From contig CAZTPC010000013.1 of assembly GCA_964615565.1 (NCBI GenBank), positions 1 to 29,255 of the forward strand: a DNA stretch of 29,255 bases, in the 5' to 3' direction. Position 1 is the first letter of the stretch; the number at the start of each line of letters is the position of its first letter. The notes below the pieces were generated by a model, which made no database searches, was not told the origin of the DNA, and worked only from the letters and a program-made list of their open reading frames with translations. Positions 14,172 through 22,701 of this stretch are shown piece by piece. The DNA is from CAZTPC01 sp964615565. GTDB taxonomy: Bacteria; Patescibacteriota; Saccharimonadia; Saccharimonadales; AWTP1-31. The translations under genes were made by a program, and so were the position numbers.

Positions 14172-15458
14172 ATGTTTACAAAAAAGACCATCAAAGATAT
14201 CGATCTTAAAGGCAAAACAGTGTTACTGCGCGCCGACTATAATGTGCCAGTTAACAAAGACGGAACAATTACTGACGACTATCGAATAACGCAGTCAGTT
14301 AAAACCGTGCAGTACCTGCAGAAGCAAGGCTGCAAAGTAGTTATCTGTAGCCACTTGGGGCGACCCGAAAGTTCAACAGATCCAAAATGTACGCTCAAGC
14401 CTGTCGCAAAGCGACTCGCAAAACTACTTGATACTCCCGTTGCCTTTGCCGAAGATTGTATTGGAGACAAAGCCACAAAAGCTGCAGCCGAACTAAAAAG
14501 CGGTGATGTTTTACTACTCGAAAATCTCCGATACCACAAAGAAGAAGAAGCTAATGATAAAGAGTTCGCTAAGCAGCTTGCTAGCCTTGCAGAAATATTT
14601 GTACAGGACGGTTTTGGTGTAGTGCATCGTGCTCATGCCTCAACTGATGCTGTTACAGGATTCTTGCCAAGCGTTGCCGGGCTCCTACTAGAAAAAGAGG
14701 TTAGTACTATCACAACTGTCATGGAAAAACCGGCACGCCCATTAATGGCGGTAATAGGTGGGGCGAAAATTAGCGACAAAATAGGTGTGCTTAACAGGTT
14801 TATTGATATTGCTGACTTTGTTGTGGTCGGCGGGGCAATGGCCAACACTTTCCTAAAAGCTAAGGGTATCGAAGTAGGCAAGAGCTTGTTCGACAAAGAC
14901 GATCTGCCGCTTGCCCGCGAGATTATGGAACGCGCCGCCAAAGAAAGTAAAAAACGTCACTTTGTCTTTTATCTCCCGCAGGATGGCGTTGCTTCTAAGA
15001 AGCTCGATACTAAAACAACTACCCGTATTGTCGACTGGGACGCCGAAGTAATTGCTGATATTGAGAATTACCCAAAACGACCACCGCGTAGTGCGTCACA
15101 GATCGATCACGATGAAATGATCTTAGATATCGGCCCATTCTCTGGTGCATTTATTGCGGGTGGCTTACAGTTGAGTAACACTGTCGTCTGGAACGGAGCC
15201 ATGGGCGTTACCGAAACACCGGCTATTAACGATCCGGTTGGTCCATTCGCGCACGGTACCGAAACATTGGTAGAAGCAATTCTCGGTAAGTACGGCCATC
15301 GTCCATTTAGTGTAGTAGGTGGTGGAGACACGGTGGGTTATGTCGAAGCACAAAAGCTGACCGATAGTTTTGATCACGTTTCTACCGGAGGTGGAGCAGG
15401 GCTAGAACTGATGAGCGGCAAGAAACTTCCTGGAGTTGAAGCTTTACAAAACAAGTAA
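14172..15458 (+). CDS. pgk: Phosphoglycerate kinase
   Basis: This 428-residue enzyme transfers phosphate from 1,3-bisphosphoglycerate to ADP. Sequence landmarks are LLRADYNVPVNKDG near the N-terminus, SHLGRPES, LLLENLRYHKEEE, VQDGFGVVHRAHAST, GGAKISDKIGVL, GGAMANTFLKA, WNGAMGVTE and the C-terminal GGGDTVGYVE and STGGGAGLELMSG. It is about 30 residues longer than a standard bacterial PGK, with the extra length mainly between the FYLPQDGVASKK and DIGPFSG segments (about 265-320). It is cytoplasmic. Its start probably follows a -10 box at only 8 nt, with AAAAGG as a poor Shine-Dalgarno. Confidence 0.97.
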   Translation: MFTKKTIKDIDLKGKTVLLRADYNVPVNKDGTITDDYRITQSVKTVQYLQKQGCKVVICSHLGRPESSTDPKCTLKPVAKRLAKLLDTPVAFAEDCIGDKATKAAAELKSGDVLLLENLRYHKEEEANDKEFAKQLASLAEIFVQDGFGVVHRAHASTDAVTGFLPSVAGLLLEKEVSTITTVMEKPARPLMAVIGGAKISDKIGVLNRFIDIADFVVVGGAMANTFLKAKGIEVGKSLFDKDDLPLAREIMERAAKESKKRHFVFYLPQDGVASKKLDTKTTTRIVDWDAEVIADIENYPKRPPRSASQIDHDEMILDIGPFSGAFIAGGLQLSNTVVWNGAMGVTETPAINDPVGPFAHGTETLVEAILGKYGHRPFSVVGGGDTVGYVEAQKLTDSFDHVSTGGGAGLELMSGKKLPGVEALQNK

Positions 15459-15464
15459 AGGTGA

Positions 15465-15470
15465 TATTAT
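15465..15470 (+). promoter_or_regulatory. Extended -10 of the small membrane-peptide gene
   Basis: TGA-TATTAT lies 7 nt before the ATG at 15478, just after the pgk stop. There is no Shine-Dalgarno, so it fits the leaderless pattern of this window. Confidence 0.5.
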
Positions 15471-15477
15471 AAGCGTA

Positions 15478-15603
15478 ATGATTACCATTATACACATCAG
15501 CCTAATCGCCGGAATCACGGCAGCCTACCTGGCGTCAGGTGTGTTCAACAGTGGCTTCTTTTTTGCAGACTTTATGCAGGCGGCCGCTCCCCGAGAAATT
15601 TAG
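15478..15603 (+). CDS. Small membrane peptide, 41 aa
   Basis: The frame encodes 41 residues beginning MITIIHISLIAGITAAYLAS and ending near QAAAPREI before TAG. Residues 3-32 form one long hydrophobic segment with small residues, most likely a transmembrane helix, followed by a short polar tail. It is placed exactly between its own -10 box and an intrinsic terminator 24 nt after the stop, making a complete single-gene transcription unit. No family is recognised. It could be a small membrane modulator or a type-I-toxin-like peptide; neither is shown. Confidence 0.6.
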   Translation: MITIIHISLIAGITAAYLASGVFNSGFFFADFMQAAAPREI

Positions 15604-15626
15604 ACGACAATAAACAAACTAAAGAG

Positions 15627-15653
15627 CGACCGCCATCCAAGCGGTCGTTTTTT
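15627..15653 (+). terminator. Intrinsic terminator
   Basis: CGACCGC-CATCCAA-GCGGTCG, a perfect 7-bp GC-rich stem with a 7-nt loop, followed by six T's and AATTT. It ends the pgk/small-peptide transcripts. Confidence 0.9.
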
Positions 15654-15682
15654 AATTTGTAGAAAATTTTAGGAGAAATTCA

Positions 15683-15940
15683 ATGAGACAAAGAAATATG
15701 TGGATTGGCGAAACTGGTCGAGAACGACCTGCGGGCCCAATCTCACCAGAAGTAGTAAGTGACACAGAAACGATAGCCGAGCCTACCAATGACGCCCCTG
15801 TCGATCCAGACGCAGCAATCGAGCCATTAGTAACGGTTGAACTCGTGACTGAGATGGGCCGGGAACTGGGCCCGCTAGGTAGAAGCGGAAAAGCACTAGA
15901 CGACCTCGTTCCTCGAACTTGGCCAAGGTCTGCACGGTAG
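15683..15940 (+). CDS. Small acidic disordered hypothetical protein, 85 aa
   Basis: I do not recognise this protein. It has a basic start (MRQRNMWIGETGRERP), then a long acidic Pro/Asp/Glu-rich stretch that looks disordered, and an EMGRELGPLGRSGKALDDL segment that may form a helix. A good Shine-Dalgarno (AGGAG, 8 nt before ATG) supports translation. It follows a terminator, so it opens a new unit with the PheRS-like gene 7 nt downstream and AlaX after that. Confidence 0.6.
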   Translation: MRQRNMWIGETGRERPAGPISPEVVSDTETIAEPTNDAPVDPDAAIEPLVTVELVTEMGRELGPLGRSGKALDDLVPRTWPRSAR

Positions 15941-15947
15941 GTATGTC

Positions 15948-17066
15948 ATGAGAATGTACATAAATCCAATCACACCTCAGCAGTTAAAGCAGTACCTGCT
16001 AGTACAAGACTTAACACTCGGGAATGACCCCCATGCTATAAAGTCGCTGTATCAAAAGATCGAAAGACGCGTTCGCGAGCTTCATCCAAATAGCGAAGTC
16101 CTAGTATATCGCGCCAGCCCAATCGTTACCGTAGCCGACAACTACGATAACTTGCTGATCGCCAGTGATAATATTAGTCGTTCCTCGACCTACACTCATT
16201 ATGTGGACCAGGAACATATTTTGTTAACACACGATACGGCACACATCCCAAGTGTGCTGCGGGGATTAGCTGCTCGCGACGACTGGGACGATGTGGTCAT
16301 CCTGACGCCGGCACTGGTTCATCGTCGTGACGTGGCTGACAAAAAACATCTGTCAGCTATCCATATGTTGGGTATCTGGCGAGTTTCCAAAAATGAAAAA
16401 GTAGTCCGTCAGGATTTGCGAGATGTTGTTGAGGAAGTGGCCAAAGTCGCCGCCCCAGGATGGGATTTGCGTATTGTCGACACGCCTCATCCATACACTA
16501 AAGAAGGAATGGAAGTTAACGCCGTAAAGGGTGGCCGAGACATTGAAATTCTTGAGTGTGGATTGATCGCCGATCAGATCCTAGTAAACGCCGGCTTAGA
16601 CCCTACGGTGTATTCGGGTTGGGCCTCAGGAATCGGATTAGACCGTTTGGTTATGACGCTCAAAGACATTCCTGATGTCCGTTACCTGCGCTCAACAAAC
16701 CCAAAGATTGCCGAGCAAATGACCAACCTCGATCCTTACGTTGAGGTTTCTAACCAGCCTGCTATCCAACGCGACATGTCATATTCGGTGCCAGATAACT
16801 ATGTCGAAGAAGATGTTAGCCAGGATATTATCCAGGCAATGGGCAAAGAAATCGATGCACTGGAAGAAGTGGAGATACTCAGCGAAACAAAATATAAAGA
16901 CTTGCCAAAGATCGCACGCGAAAAGTTAGGTATATCCAAAGACCAAAAGAATGTTTTGGTACGGATTACCCTGAGGCATTTAGACCGATCGTTGACCGGT
17001 GAAGAAGCCAACGCCATATACGATAACGTATATACTAAGATTAACCACGGAACAGCCGGCTATTAA
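15948..17066 (+). CDS. PheRS-like class II aminoacyl-tRNA synthetase core fused to an FDX-ACB domain
   Basis: This 372-residue protein joins a class II synthetase core resembling PheS (about 90-255) to a ferredoxin-fold anticodon-binding domain (about 265-372; starts at PAIQRDMSYSVPDNY, ends NHGTAGY) like that at the end of PheT. This is the layout of single-chain mitochondrial PheRS. Motif 2 is near 122-145 (LVHRRDVADKKHLSAIH) and motif 3 reads GIGLDRLVM (228-236), followed by IPDVR. Compared with PheS from memory, the phenylalanine-binding FHQxEG appears as IHMLGI, so the Gln and Glu that bind the amino acid are replaced, and FPFTEPSAEV is HPYTKEGMEV. It may therefore use a different substrate. 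An AlaX editing gene follows directly. Family is clear; substrate is not. Confidence 0.8.
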   Translation: MRMYINPITPQQLKQYLLVQDLTLGNDPHAIKSLYQKIERRVRELHPNSEVLVYRASPIVTVADNYDNLLIASDNISRSSTYTHYVDQEHILLTHDTAHIPSVLRGLAARDDWDDVVILTPALVHRRDVADKKHLSAIHMLGIWRVSKNEKVVRQDLRDVVEEVAKVAAPGWDLRIVDTPHPYTKEGMEVNAVKGGRDIEILECGLIADQILVNAGLDPTVYSGWASGIGLDRLVMTLKDIPDVRYLRSTNPKIAEQMTNLDPYVEVSNQPAIQRDMSYSVPDNYVEEDVSQDIIQAMGKEIDALEEVEILSETKYKDLPKIAREKLGISKDQKNVLVRITLRHLDRSLTGEEANAIYDNVYTKINHGTAGY

Positions 17067-17090
17067 CGAATGCAACGAGGAGACTAAGGC

Positions 17091-17816
17091 ATGGAACATA
17101 CAAAACTACTGTACATGGAAGACATGCAACAGCTCGAATGCGAAGCATTCGTAGAGACGAACGAAAATAAAGAAGGACGCAGCATTGTCTATTTAGACCA
17201 GACTGTCTTTTACCCACAGGGTGGTGGCCAGCCGTATGATACGGGCACGATTACTAACGGACAAACTACCTTTAGGGTCGAGGAAGTTCGTTACGCCGAT
17301 GGCTTAGTGCAACACATTGGAAAGTTTGAAGGCCACCCGTTTATGCAGGGCGAAGACGTTACCTGCAAGGTTGATGCCGAGCGACGTGCTTTGCACACCA
17401 GGTTGCATTCGGGCGGGCACGTCGTCGACATGGCCGTTAACGAACTTGGCTATAGCTGGACACCAGGCAAGGGGTATCATTTCCCAGACGGTCCGTACGT
17501 CGAGTACACTGCCGAACTAGGTGATGAGACTAAAGAAGCAGTTATGGAAAAACTTAACGCCAAGATAGCCGAGATTTTAGATCGAGGCATTGCCACCGAA
17601 ATTCGGTTTGTAAGCAAAGACGAAATGGCCATTCTATGCCGGCACGTGCCAGAGTTCTTGCCAAAAGATAAACCAAGCCGAGTTGTACTGTATGGCGATT
17701 TTGGTGTGCCGTGCGGTGGGACGCATGTTGCGCAGCTAAAGGACATCGGTACAGAAACGATCCGCAAGATAAAAGAGAAGCCCGGCACGCTACGTATCTC
17801 TTATCAGGTAGAGTAG
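17091..17816 (+). CDS. AlaX-type trans-editing alanyl-tRNA deacylase domain protein
   Basis: This 241-residue stand-alone editing domain is related to the AlaRS editing and C-Ala-proximal regions. The zinc site is complete: HTRLH (His 102, His 106) and CGGTH (Cys 208, His 212). The N-terminal barrel has FYPQGGGQPYDTG. AlaX proteins hydrolyse Ser or Gly wrongly attached to tRNA-Ala. It lies 24 nt downstream of the PheRS-like gene, with GAGGAG about 10 nt before the ATG, so both belong to one transcript. Pairing with that protein suggests it could clear products made by it, which is inference. Confidence 0.9.
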   Translation: MEHTKLLYMEDMQQLECEAFVETNENKEGRSIVYLDQTVFYPQGGGQPYDTGTITNGQTTFRVEEVRYADGLVQHIGKFEGHPFMQGEDVTCKVDAERRALHTRLHSGGHVVDMAVNELGYSWTPGKGYHFPDGPYVEYTAELGDETKEAVMEKLNAKIAEILDRGIATEIRFVSKDEMAILCRHVPEFLPKDKPSRVVLYGDFGVPCGGTHVAQLKDIGTETIRKIKEKPGTLRISYQVE

Positions 17817-17867
17817 TGCTTTCTAGTTTGAGATAACTGTTCTATACTTGGAGGTAACATAAGCATT

Positions 17868-18662
17868 ATGGCAGACAAGAAATTTCTATTGGTGGCAAAC
17901 TGGAAGATGCATCTCAATGTGCAGCAGTCTAGTTTATTGGTGCACAGATTACAGGAGCGGATCCGAAGTCGTCGAGACATAGAAATAGTACTTGCACCTA
18001 GTCTGCTGGCTTTGCAGCCGCTGAGCGTCCAGATTGATCGTCGCAAGTTTAAGCTTGCCGCCCAGAACGCTCACTTTCAAGACGAAGGGGCATACACTGG
18101 CGAGGTTTCCTTTACAATGTTGGACGATATCGTTAGTTATGTAATTGTCGGCCACTCCGAGCGACGACTGTATTTTAACGAAACACTCGAAGTAGTACGT
18201 GACAAAGTTGCAGCTGCGTTCCGGAACGACATCACCCCAATTCTTTGTATCGGCGAGACTCAGTCTGAGCGCAAGAATGGCGAGACACGCCAGGTGCTCC
18301 ACGACCAAATCGTAACGGCTCTCAGCAACGTAACCTCGTCTGAGGTCAAAGAAATAGTAATCGCCTATGAGCCAGTTTGGGCTATTAGTACCTTTGGTGG
18401 TGTTTTAGCAAAGCCGACCGAGGTACAAGAGACCCTTGACTATATTCGTGCGCAGGTCAAAGATCTTTACGGCCCGTCTGCTGCAAAAGCATTACGGATA
18501 CTATACGGTGGTAGTGTTGATAACCAGATAGTTCGTGGTTACCTGGAGCTAGACGGATGCGATGGTGCGCTCGTTGGTGGCGCCAGCTTAAACTACGAGA
18601 AGTTCACTGGAATTTGTGAAGCAGCGTATCGATTGCAAACCGAAAGGTCAGGCGAGGCGTAA
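17868..18662 (+). CDS. tpiA: Triosephosphate isomerase with altered loop 6
   Basis: This 264-residue protein interconverts dihydroxyacetone phosphate and glyceraldehyde-3-phosphate. Catalytic residues sit at canonical places: Asn 11 and Lys 13 in NWKMH, His 95 in VIVGHSERR, Glu 168 in AYEPVWAI, and the late phosphate loop YGGSV. Loop 6, normally WAIGTGKTATP, reads WAISTFGGVLAKP: two residues longer, with the GTGKTA core replaced. Loop 6 closes over the substrate and prevents methylglyoxal formation, so kinetics may differ. A GGAGG Shine-Dalgarno (about 17849-17854) and a TATACT box just before it support the start. The stop overlaps the next ATG (TAATG). Confidence 0.95.
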   Translation: MADKKFLLVANWKMHLNVQQSSLLVHRLQERIRSRRDIEIVLAPSLLALQPLSVQIDRRKFKLAAQNAHFQDEGAYTGEVSFTMLDDIVSYVIVGHSERRLYFNETLEVVRDKVAAAFRNDITPILCIGETQSERKNGETRQVLHDQIVTALSNVTSSEVKEIVIAYEPVWAISTFGGVLAKPTEVQETLDYIRAQVKDLYGPSAAKALRILYGGSVDNQIVRGYLELDGCDGALVGGASLNYEKFTGICEAAYRLQTERSGEA

Positions 18663-19873
18663 TGGATAGGGGTGGGCCAATTAAACGCGGGTCTATGATG
18701 GACGTAACTCCTCCAGGAGGAACGCCGGCCGCTCCGAGCAGCAAACCGGTCTTTACTAATCATCAGCAGCTCGAACCAGATCCAATGATGTCCGGTAAGC
18801 CAACCCCGTTTGATGTAACACAACCAACAAGCACTTCTACTTCAGTACCTATTACCGACGCTGCACCCGCACCTCAGCCTTTTGTCATGTCACAACCACA
18901 AGCTCCAGCGCCAGAAACGCAGAACTCAGCGTCAGAACCTATGGCAGACTCCACAGTGGGATCAGGAGCGCAGCCAGTTCCTCCGGTTCAGGTCGGTTCA
19001 AATCTAAACGTCCCTTCTCAGAGCACTTTCGAGCCATTACACAAGTTAGCCCACGAAGAACCAATGTTCGGACAGTTCAAAAAGCCCAAGAAAATGAAAA
19101 AAGTCTTATTGGCTCTGCTCATTCTCATTGTGGTGGGTGGATTAGCGGCGGCTGGGTATTGGTATATGAACAAGAGCAAAGATTCTACGGCCAAGACTAC
19201 CGCTACTACCGCGCCAGCGGTGTCCGAGACAAAAGAGAGCGAAAAAACTACTGATAAAAAGTTGTATACCAGCAAGCTCAGTAACTTCTCAATGAGTAAT
19301 AAGTACGACTGGAAGGTCACAGAGACCGATACGGGCAAAACTATTTACGCTGATCAGGCTAAGCAATATAACACTACGTTTTCAACAGTTGATTTCGCTA
19401 TTAATGACAAACAAAAACTAAGCATCCAATCCAACCCTGGTGGCCGTGGCGGTGACTGCCCACCAAAAGCCAGTGACAAGCCATTTGTTAAGGGCAATTT
19501 CTGCGGTTCCTATCGTGCTTTGCTGGCAGACAAGTTGCCAGACCAAAGTTACCCAGAAGACAAAAAGTGGGACGGTGCTTATGGGGCGTATGTTCTCCGC
19601 TACCAAGTTATGGAGCCAACAGTTGATGACGGTGTGACATACACCTTGATTGGTCTAGTACATACCACTAAGGACGCAGACGGAAAAGAAGAAAAAATCG
19701 AACTCAACAAAGACAGCATGGGCGCTATTTGGGACAGAACTGCTTTGCCACTCAAAATGGAAAAGGGCTACATAGACGTCGTCATCAGTGACAATGACGG
19801 CAAAATGACACAGCTCAGCGAAATAGACCTCAACAGGGTCAACGAAGTTCTTCTAACTTTCAAACTTATCTAA
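18662..19873 (+). CDS. Membrane-anchored protein with proline-rich cytoplasmic arm
   Basis: This 403-residue protein is not recognised as a named family. Residues 1-140 are low-complexity, rich in Pro, Ser, Thr and Gln. Residues 141-147 are basic (KKPKKMKK) and 147-168 form one transmembrane helix (KVLLALLILIVVGGLAAAGYWY). A Thr/Lys/Ala linker follows, then an outer domain of about 200 residues with two cysteines in GGDCPPKAS and NFCGSY that may form a disulfide. The topology is N-in, C-out. The first A of its ATG is the last base of the tpiA stop, so it is coupled to tpiA, though a functional link is not evident. Confidence 0.75.
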   Translation: MDRGGPIKRGSMMDVTPPGGTPAAPSSKPVFTNHQQLEPDPMMSGKPTPFDVTQPTSTSTSVPITDAAPAPQPFVMSQPQAPAPETQNSASEPMADSTVGSGAQPVPPVQVGSNLNVPSQSTFEPLHKLAHEEPMFGQFKKPKKMKKVLLALLILIVVGGLAAAGYWYMNKSKDSTAKTTATTAPAVSETKESEKTTDKKLYTSKLSNFSMSNKYDWKVTETDTGKTIYADQAKQYNTTFSTVDFAINDKQKLSIQSNPGGRGGDCPPKASDKPFVKGNFCGSYRALLADKLPDQSYPEDKKWDGAYGAYVLRYQVMEPTVDDGVTYTLIGLVHTTKDADGKEEKIELNKDSMGAIWDRTALPLKMEKGYIDVVISDNDGKMTQLSEIDLNRVNEVLLTFKLI

Positions 19874-19878
19874 AGAAA

Positions 19879-20409
19879 CTAGAGACGTCGCTCTTGGAGA
19901 AGTATAAACTCACCTGCAGCAATACTTTGATCTAGATCATCGAGGGTATTTGTGATAACTGCCATCGCTTGGTTTCGCTCGCCTTCTGACATGCTGTCAA
20001 CCGATTCACCTCGGAGTGCAAGCTCAACACTTTCTGGCTCGGCAGTTATTTCACCTCGAGAAAGCCTAGCGAATTCTTCTGGGTCAAGACCATCGTAGTG
20101 TTGGATGACGCTAATGTCTTCGCTGTCATCGTTGTCGGTTGGGTCTAATTTGATGCCAAATTCCACCAGCTGCACAGGGGTTGGGCTACTGATATTGCCA
20201 CCAGGAGTACTATAGGGTGCTCTCGAAAACTGTAACTTTGCTGCAGACATTAAGGATTGTCGCCCAAGACGTCCATAAGTCGCTTCACCGTGAGTACTAT
20301 CTTGGTCCATTTGCTCCACTACAAGCCCGACGACTCGACCCGCGACGGCCTCAGCTTCGTGGTTAGACTCTGCTCTTGCTGGTTCGCCTGAATGGGTTGG
20401 TTCTGCCAT
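19879..20409 (-). CDS. Acidic hypothetical protein, 176 aa
   Basis: No family recognised. It is soluble and acidic with an N-terminal Ala/Glu-rich region, a central stretch PYSTPGGNISSPTPVQLVEFG that may form strands, and a helical C-terminus (NQAMAVITNTLDDLDQSIAAG). AGGAG lies about 8 nt before the ATG and a TATACT box lies upstream near 20440, so it has a standard leader, unlike the divergent helicase gene. It converges with the previous gene with only 5 nt between stops. Confidence 0.65.
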   Translation of the reverse strand: MAEPTHSGEPARAESNHEAEAVAGRVVGLVVEQMDQDSTHGEATYGRLGRQSLMSAAKLQFSRAPYSTPGGNISSPTPVQLVEFGIKLDPTDNDDSEDISVIQHYDGLDPEEFARLSRGEITAEPESVELALRGESVDSMSEGERNQAMAVITNTLDDLDQSIAAGEFILLQERRL

Positions 20410-20463
20410 AAAAATCTCCTATTACTAGCTGTAAGTATACAGCAGAGGGCTATTTCATAGTGG

Positions 20464-20475
20464 TACAATTAACGG
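20464..20475 (+). promoter_or_regulatory. Extended -10 of the UvrD/PcrA helicase gene
   Basis: TGG-TACAAT followed by 6 nt and the ATG at 20476, with no Shine-Dalgarno; leaderless start predicted. Confidence 0.55.
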
Positions 20476-22686
20476 ATGCAATCAGACCACTCAGACTTAC
20501 TTACAGGGCTCAACCCAGAGCAACGGAGGGCAGTAGAAACTACCGAGGGGCCCCTGTTGATTCAGGCCGGGGCAGGTAGTGGTAAAACAAAAGTTTTAAC
20601 ACATCGCATCGCTTATATTATTGCCAACCACAAAGCGACACCATACAACATTCTTGCCGTAACATTCACCAACAAGGCGGCAAAAGAGATGCGTCAGAGA
20701 GTGGCAGATCTACTGGGCCAAAGTGCAGAGAATCGCAGCTTCATGCCGTTTATGGGGACCTTCCACAGTATTTGCGTGCGACTACTCAGGCAAGATGGCG
20801 AGCATATTGGATTGCCACGCAGCTTTGTTATCTTCGATGAATCCGACAGGCAAACGGCAGTCAAACGAGCTAGTAAGGAACTGCATATCGACGAAAAGAC
20901 CTTCCCAGCTCGCATGATTAGCAGCCTTATCAGTAGCGCAAAAAACGAAATGATTACACCTACAGAATATGCAGCATCAGCCAGTAGCCCGGCCGCACAA
21001 GCGGCGGCGCAGATTTACCCGGCGTATCAAAAAGCGCTTAAGGATGCTGGCGCTCTAGACTTTGACGATCTCATTAGTAAAGCTGTCGACATGCTAAAAA
21101 CTAACCAGGAATTACGCGACAAGTGGCAGTCGCAGTTCAAGTACGTCATGATCGACGAGTATCAAGATACCAACAGTGCCCAGTATCAGTTGGTTAAGAT
21201 GCTAACTAATTCGGCCAACAACCTGGCTGTGGTTGGTGACGACTGGCAATCTATCTATAGTTGGCGCGGAGCCGATTTCCGGAACATTCTGCGGTTTGAA
21301 AAAGATTACCCGAAATGCACCATTATTAAGCTAGAGCAAAACTACCGAAGCACCAAACATATCCTAGATGCGGCACATGCCATTATCACTAAGAACTCAC
21401 AACGTAGCGACAAGCAGCTTTGGACGGAGGCTGGCGATGGTAAGCCAGTACAGATTGCACAGGTTAATGGCGAACGTGCCGAAGGCGAGGCAGTTGTGCG
21501 CCGTATTCGAAACGGCGTCGATAGTGGGCTACGAAACTACAAGGACTTTGCGGTCTTGTATCGCACTAACGCCCAAAGCCGTTCGATAGAAGAAGCGTTT
21601 ATCCATTATGGTATTCCGTACCGTATTGTTGGCGGCCAGCGATTTTATGACCGGAAAGAAGTCAAGGATCTCCTCGCCTATCTCCGGCTCATCTTCCAGC
21701 CGGATGACCGCATTAGTTTTGAACGAATAGTTAATGTTCCAGGCCGAGGCATCGGCGCAAAGAGTGTTTCTAACTTTCTAGCCTGGCAAACTCGCTCTGG
21801 TCTAAGCTTGGGCGCTGCATTGAATCAATCGGATGATTGTATGGATGTTACACCCAGGGCTCGTAAAGCACTGAGCGAACTCGGGGACATCCTGCAGAGT
21901 ATTCGTGCAGTACTCGGTGAAGCAACTGTTTCAGGGCTAATAGATTCACTTATCCGTCGCATTGACTACTTGCATTATCTAGACGACGGTTCGGCTCAGG
22001 GCGAATCTCGCCAAGAAAACGTTAAAGAGCTCATGAGCGTAGCAAACGAGTATCAGGATATTGGCCTCGAAGGCTTTCTCGAAGAGGTTGCCCTGGTGAG
22101 CGATCTAGACAATGTCGAGTTTGACAGTAATGCCGTTACCCTTATGACACTTCACTCTGCAAAAGGTCTGGAATTCCCTGTAGTCTTTATGGTTGGCATG
22201 GAAGAAACTATCTTTCCGCATTCCCGCGCACTGTATGACCAGCACGAAATGGAAGAAGAGCGTCGACTTTGCTATGTGGGTATGACTCGCGCTCGCGAAG
22301 AATTGTACATGTTGTATGCCAGTAGTCGAGTGCTGTTTGGTGGGGTACAACATAACCCACCAAGTCGGTTCCTGAGTGAGATCGACGGTGAATTCAGCGG
22401 TGGTGATAGTTGGAACGATATGAGTGGCTGGGGCGCGCAAGCTCAAGCGGCAGGTGGTCGGAAGGCTAATGATAGCCTTACAGGATATGACCCATATGAC
22501 CAAAGCCCGGCAGTTGATGACGAACCGCAGTATATCCCGGAACTAAACGAAGGTGATCATGTCAAACACCAGGTATTTGGCGTAGGGCAGGTGATGGAAG
22601 TTGACGGCGACAATGCAGTGATCTACTTTAAAGGTAAGGGCAGTAAGAAGCTCAATGTTTCTTTTGCACCACTAGAAAAGCTTTAA
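20476..22686 (+). CDS. pcrA: UvrD/PcrA superfamily 1 DNA helicase
   Basis: This 736-residue 3'-5' DNA helicase has all SF1A motifs: Q motif LNPEQRRAV (12-20), Walker A AGAGSGKT (31-38), TFTNKAAKEM, GTFHSICVRLLR, Walker B MIDEYQDT, VGDDWQSIYSWRGAD, LEQNYRST, TLHSAKGLEF and VGMTRAREELYM. The C-terminal tail (about 675-736, EGDHVKHQVFGVGQVMEVDGDNAVIYF) matches the Tudor-like RNA-polymerase-binding domain of PcrA/UvrD. It acts in nucleotide-excision and mismatch repair, replication restart and transcription-coupled repair. It is divergent from the acidic hypothetical gene; the Nudix gene follows after 15 nt. Confidence 0.95.
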   Translation: MQSDHSDLLTGLNPEQRRAVETTEGPLLIQAGAGSGKTKVLTHRIAYIIANHKATPYNILAVTFTNKAAKEMRQRVADLLGQSAENRSFMPFMGTFHSICVRLLRQDGEHIGLPRSFVIFDESDRQTAVKRASKELHIDEKTFPARMISSLISSAKNEMITPTEYAASASSPAAQAAAQIYPAYQKALKDAGALDFDDLISKAVDMLKTNQELRDKWQSQFKYVMIDEYQDTNSAQYQLVKMLTNSANNLAVVGDDWQSIYSWRGADFRNILRFEKDYPKCTIIKLEQNYRSTKHILDAAHAIITKNSQRSDKQLWTEAGDGKPVQIAQVNGERAEGEAVVRRIRNGVDSGLRNYKDFAVLYRTNAQSRSIEEAFIHYGIPYRIVGGQRFYDRKEVKDLLAYLRLIFQPDDRISFERIVNVPGRGIGAKSVSNFLAWQTRSGLSLGAALNQSDDCMDVTPRARKALSELGDILQSIRAVLGEATVSGLIDSLIRRIDYLHYLDDGSAQGESRQENVKELMSVANEYQDIGLEGFLEEVALVSDLDNVEFDSNAVTLMTLHSAKGLEFPVVFMVGMEETIFPHSRALYDQHEMEEERRLCYVGMTRAREELYMLYASSRVLFGGVQHNPPSRFLSEIDGEFSGGDSWNDMSGWGAQAQAAGGRKANDSLTGYDPYDQSPAVDDEPQYIPELNEGDHVKHQVFGVGQVMEVDGDNAVIYFKGKGSKKLNVSFAPLEKL

Positions 22687-22701
22687 GCGAAAGATACAGC
22701 G

